This document shows positions 63,951 to 64,000 of a stretch of 64,000 bases of DNA, in pieces (position 1 is the stretch's first letter; the number at the start of each line of letters is the position of its first letter). Under the pieces are notes generated by a model. It made no database searches. It worked only from the letters and a program-made list of their open reading frames with translations, and was not told the DNA's origin. The translations under genes were made by a program, and so were the position numbers. Origin of the DNA: Macrolepiota albuminosa (Eukaryota > Basidiomycota > Agaricomycetes > Agaricales > Agaricaceae); contig JAMWFC010000054.1 in the NCBI GenBank assembly GCA_027475525.1, positions 1,418,468 through 1,482,467 on the forward strand, read 5' to 3'.

Positions 63951-64000
63951 AGGAGCTGCCCTTCTTGAAGAAGAGACTGGGTGCATCCCTGATGCGCTTG

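Overview
The window comes from a filamentous basidiomycete, most likely an Agaricomycete. The basis is the set of host genes seen: a DUF6535-type membrane protein with ankyrin repeats, a DUF6533-type 7-TM fragment, and an ELP1/IKI3 (Elongator subunit 1) pseudogene with 50-75 nt GT-AG introns. The transposon mix agrees: Ty1/copia, Ty3/gypsy and DIRS-like tyrosine-recombinase elements. No rRNA, tRNA or CRISPR locus was seen. Most of the 64 kb is mobile DNA at different stages of decay.

Layout. 1-4654: decayed copia element (5' end outside the window) with its 3' LTR. 5287-7420 (-): DUF6535/ankyrin gene. 7946-12322: two head-to-tail copies of an unclassified non-coding element, each with an A/T-rich head, a large hairpin minisatellite (61-bp or 60-bp unit) and a hairpin tail. 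12585-15716 (+): ELP1 pseudogene lacking its middle. 15720-16018 (-): unidentified gene fragment cut by an LTR. 16020-18125: internally deleted copia element and LTR debris. 18126-27425: DIRS-like element (-) with degenerate inverted repeats, carrying two copia-type solo LTRs, one gypsy solo LTR and a DUF6533-type ORF.

27589-61640 (+) is an old gypsy element, called C here. It was hit by a solo LTR (30715-31785, family A), by a full gypsy element B (31840-56971, pol on -) and by another solo LTR (60339-61083). Element B was itself split inside pol by the younger full gypsy element A (37593-51066, pol on -). Short target-site duplications support this order. A broken Q/P-rich gene of unknown function fills 62275-63950.

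The most interesting content is in A and B. Besides gag-pol on the minus strand, both carry a spliced plus-strand gene between the 3' LTR and pol. It encodes a protein of about 700-750 aa with a C-x2-C-x8-C-x8-C-x2-C-x6-C cluster resembling a zinc-cluster domain. In A this gene is open through six exons although pol has nonsense mutations, and A adds two further small antisense genes. The two families thus look like LTR retrotransposons with a conserved antisense accessory module.

The assembly needs care. At least twelve exact tandem duplications with a period of 77 bp occur across the window. Removing them restores reading frames at three gag/pol breaks and equalises LTR lengths, so they look like unmerged k=77 contig overlaps, not biology.
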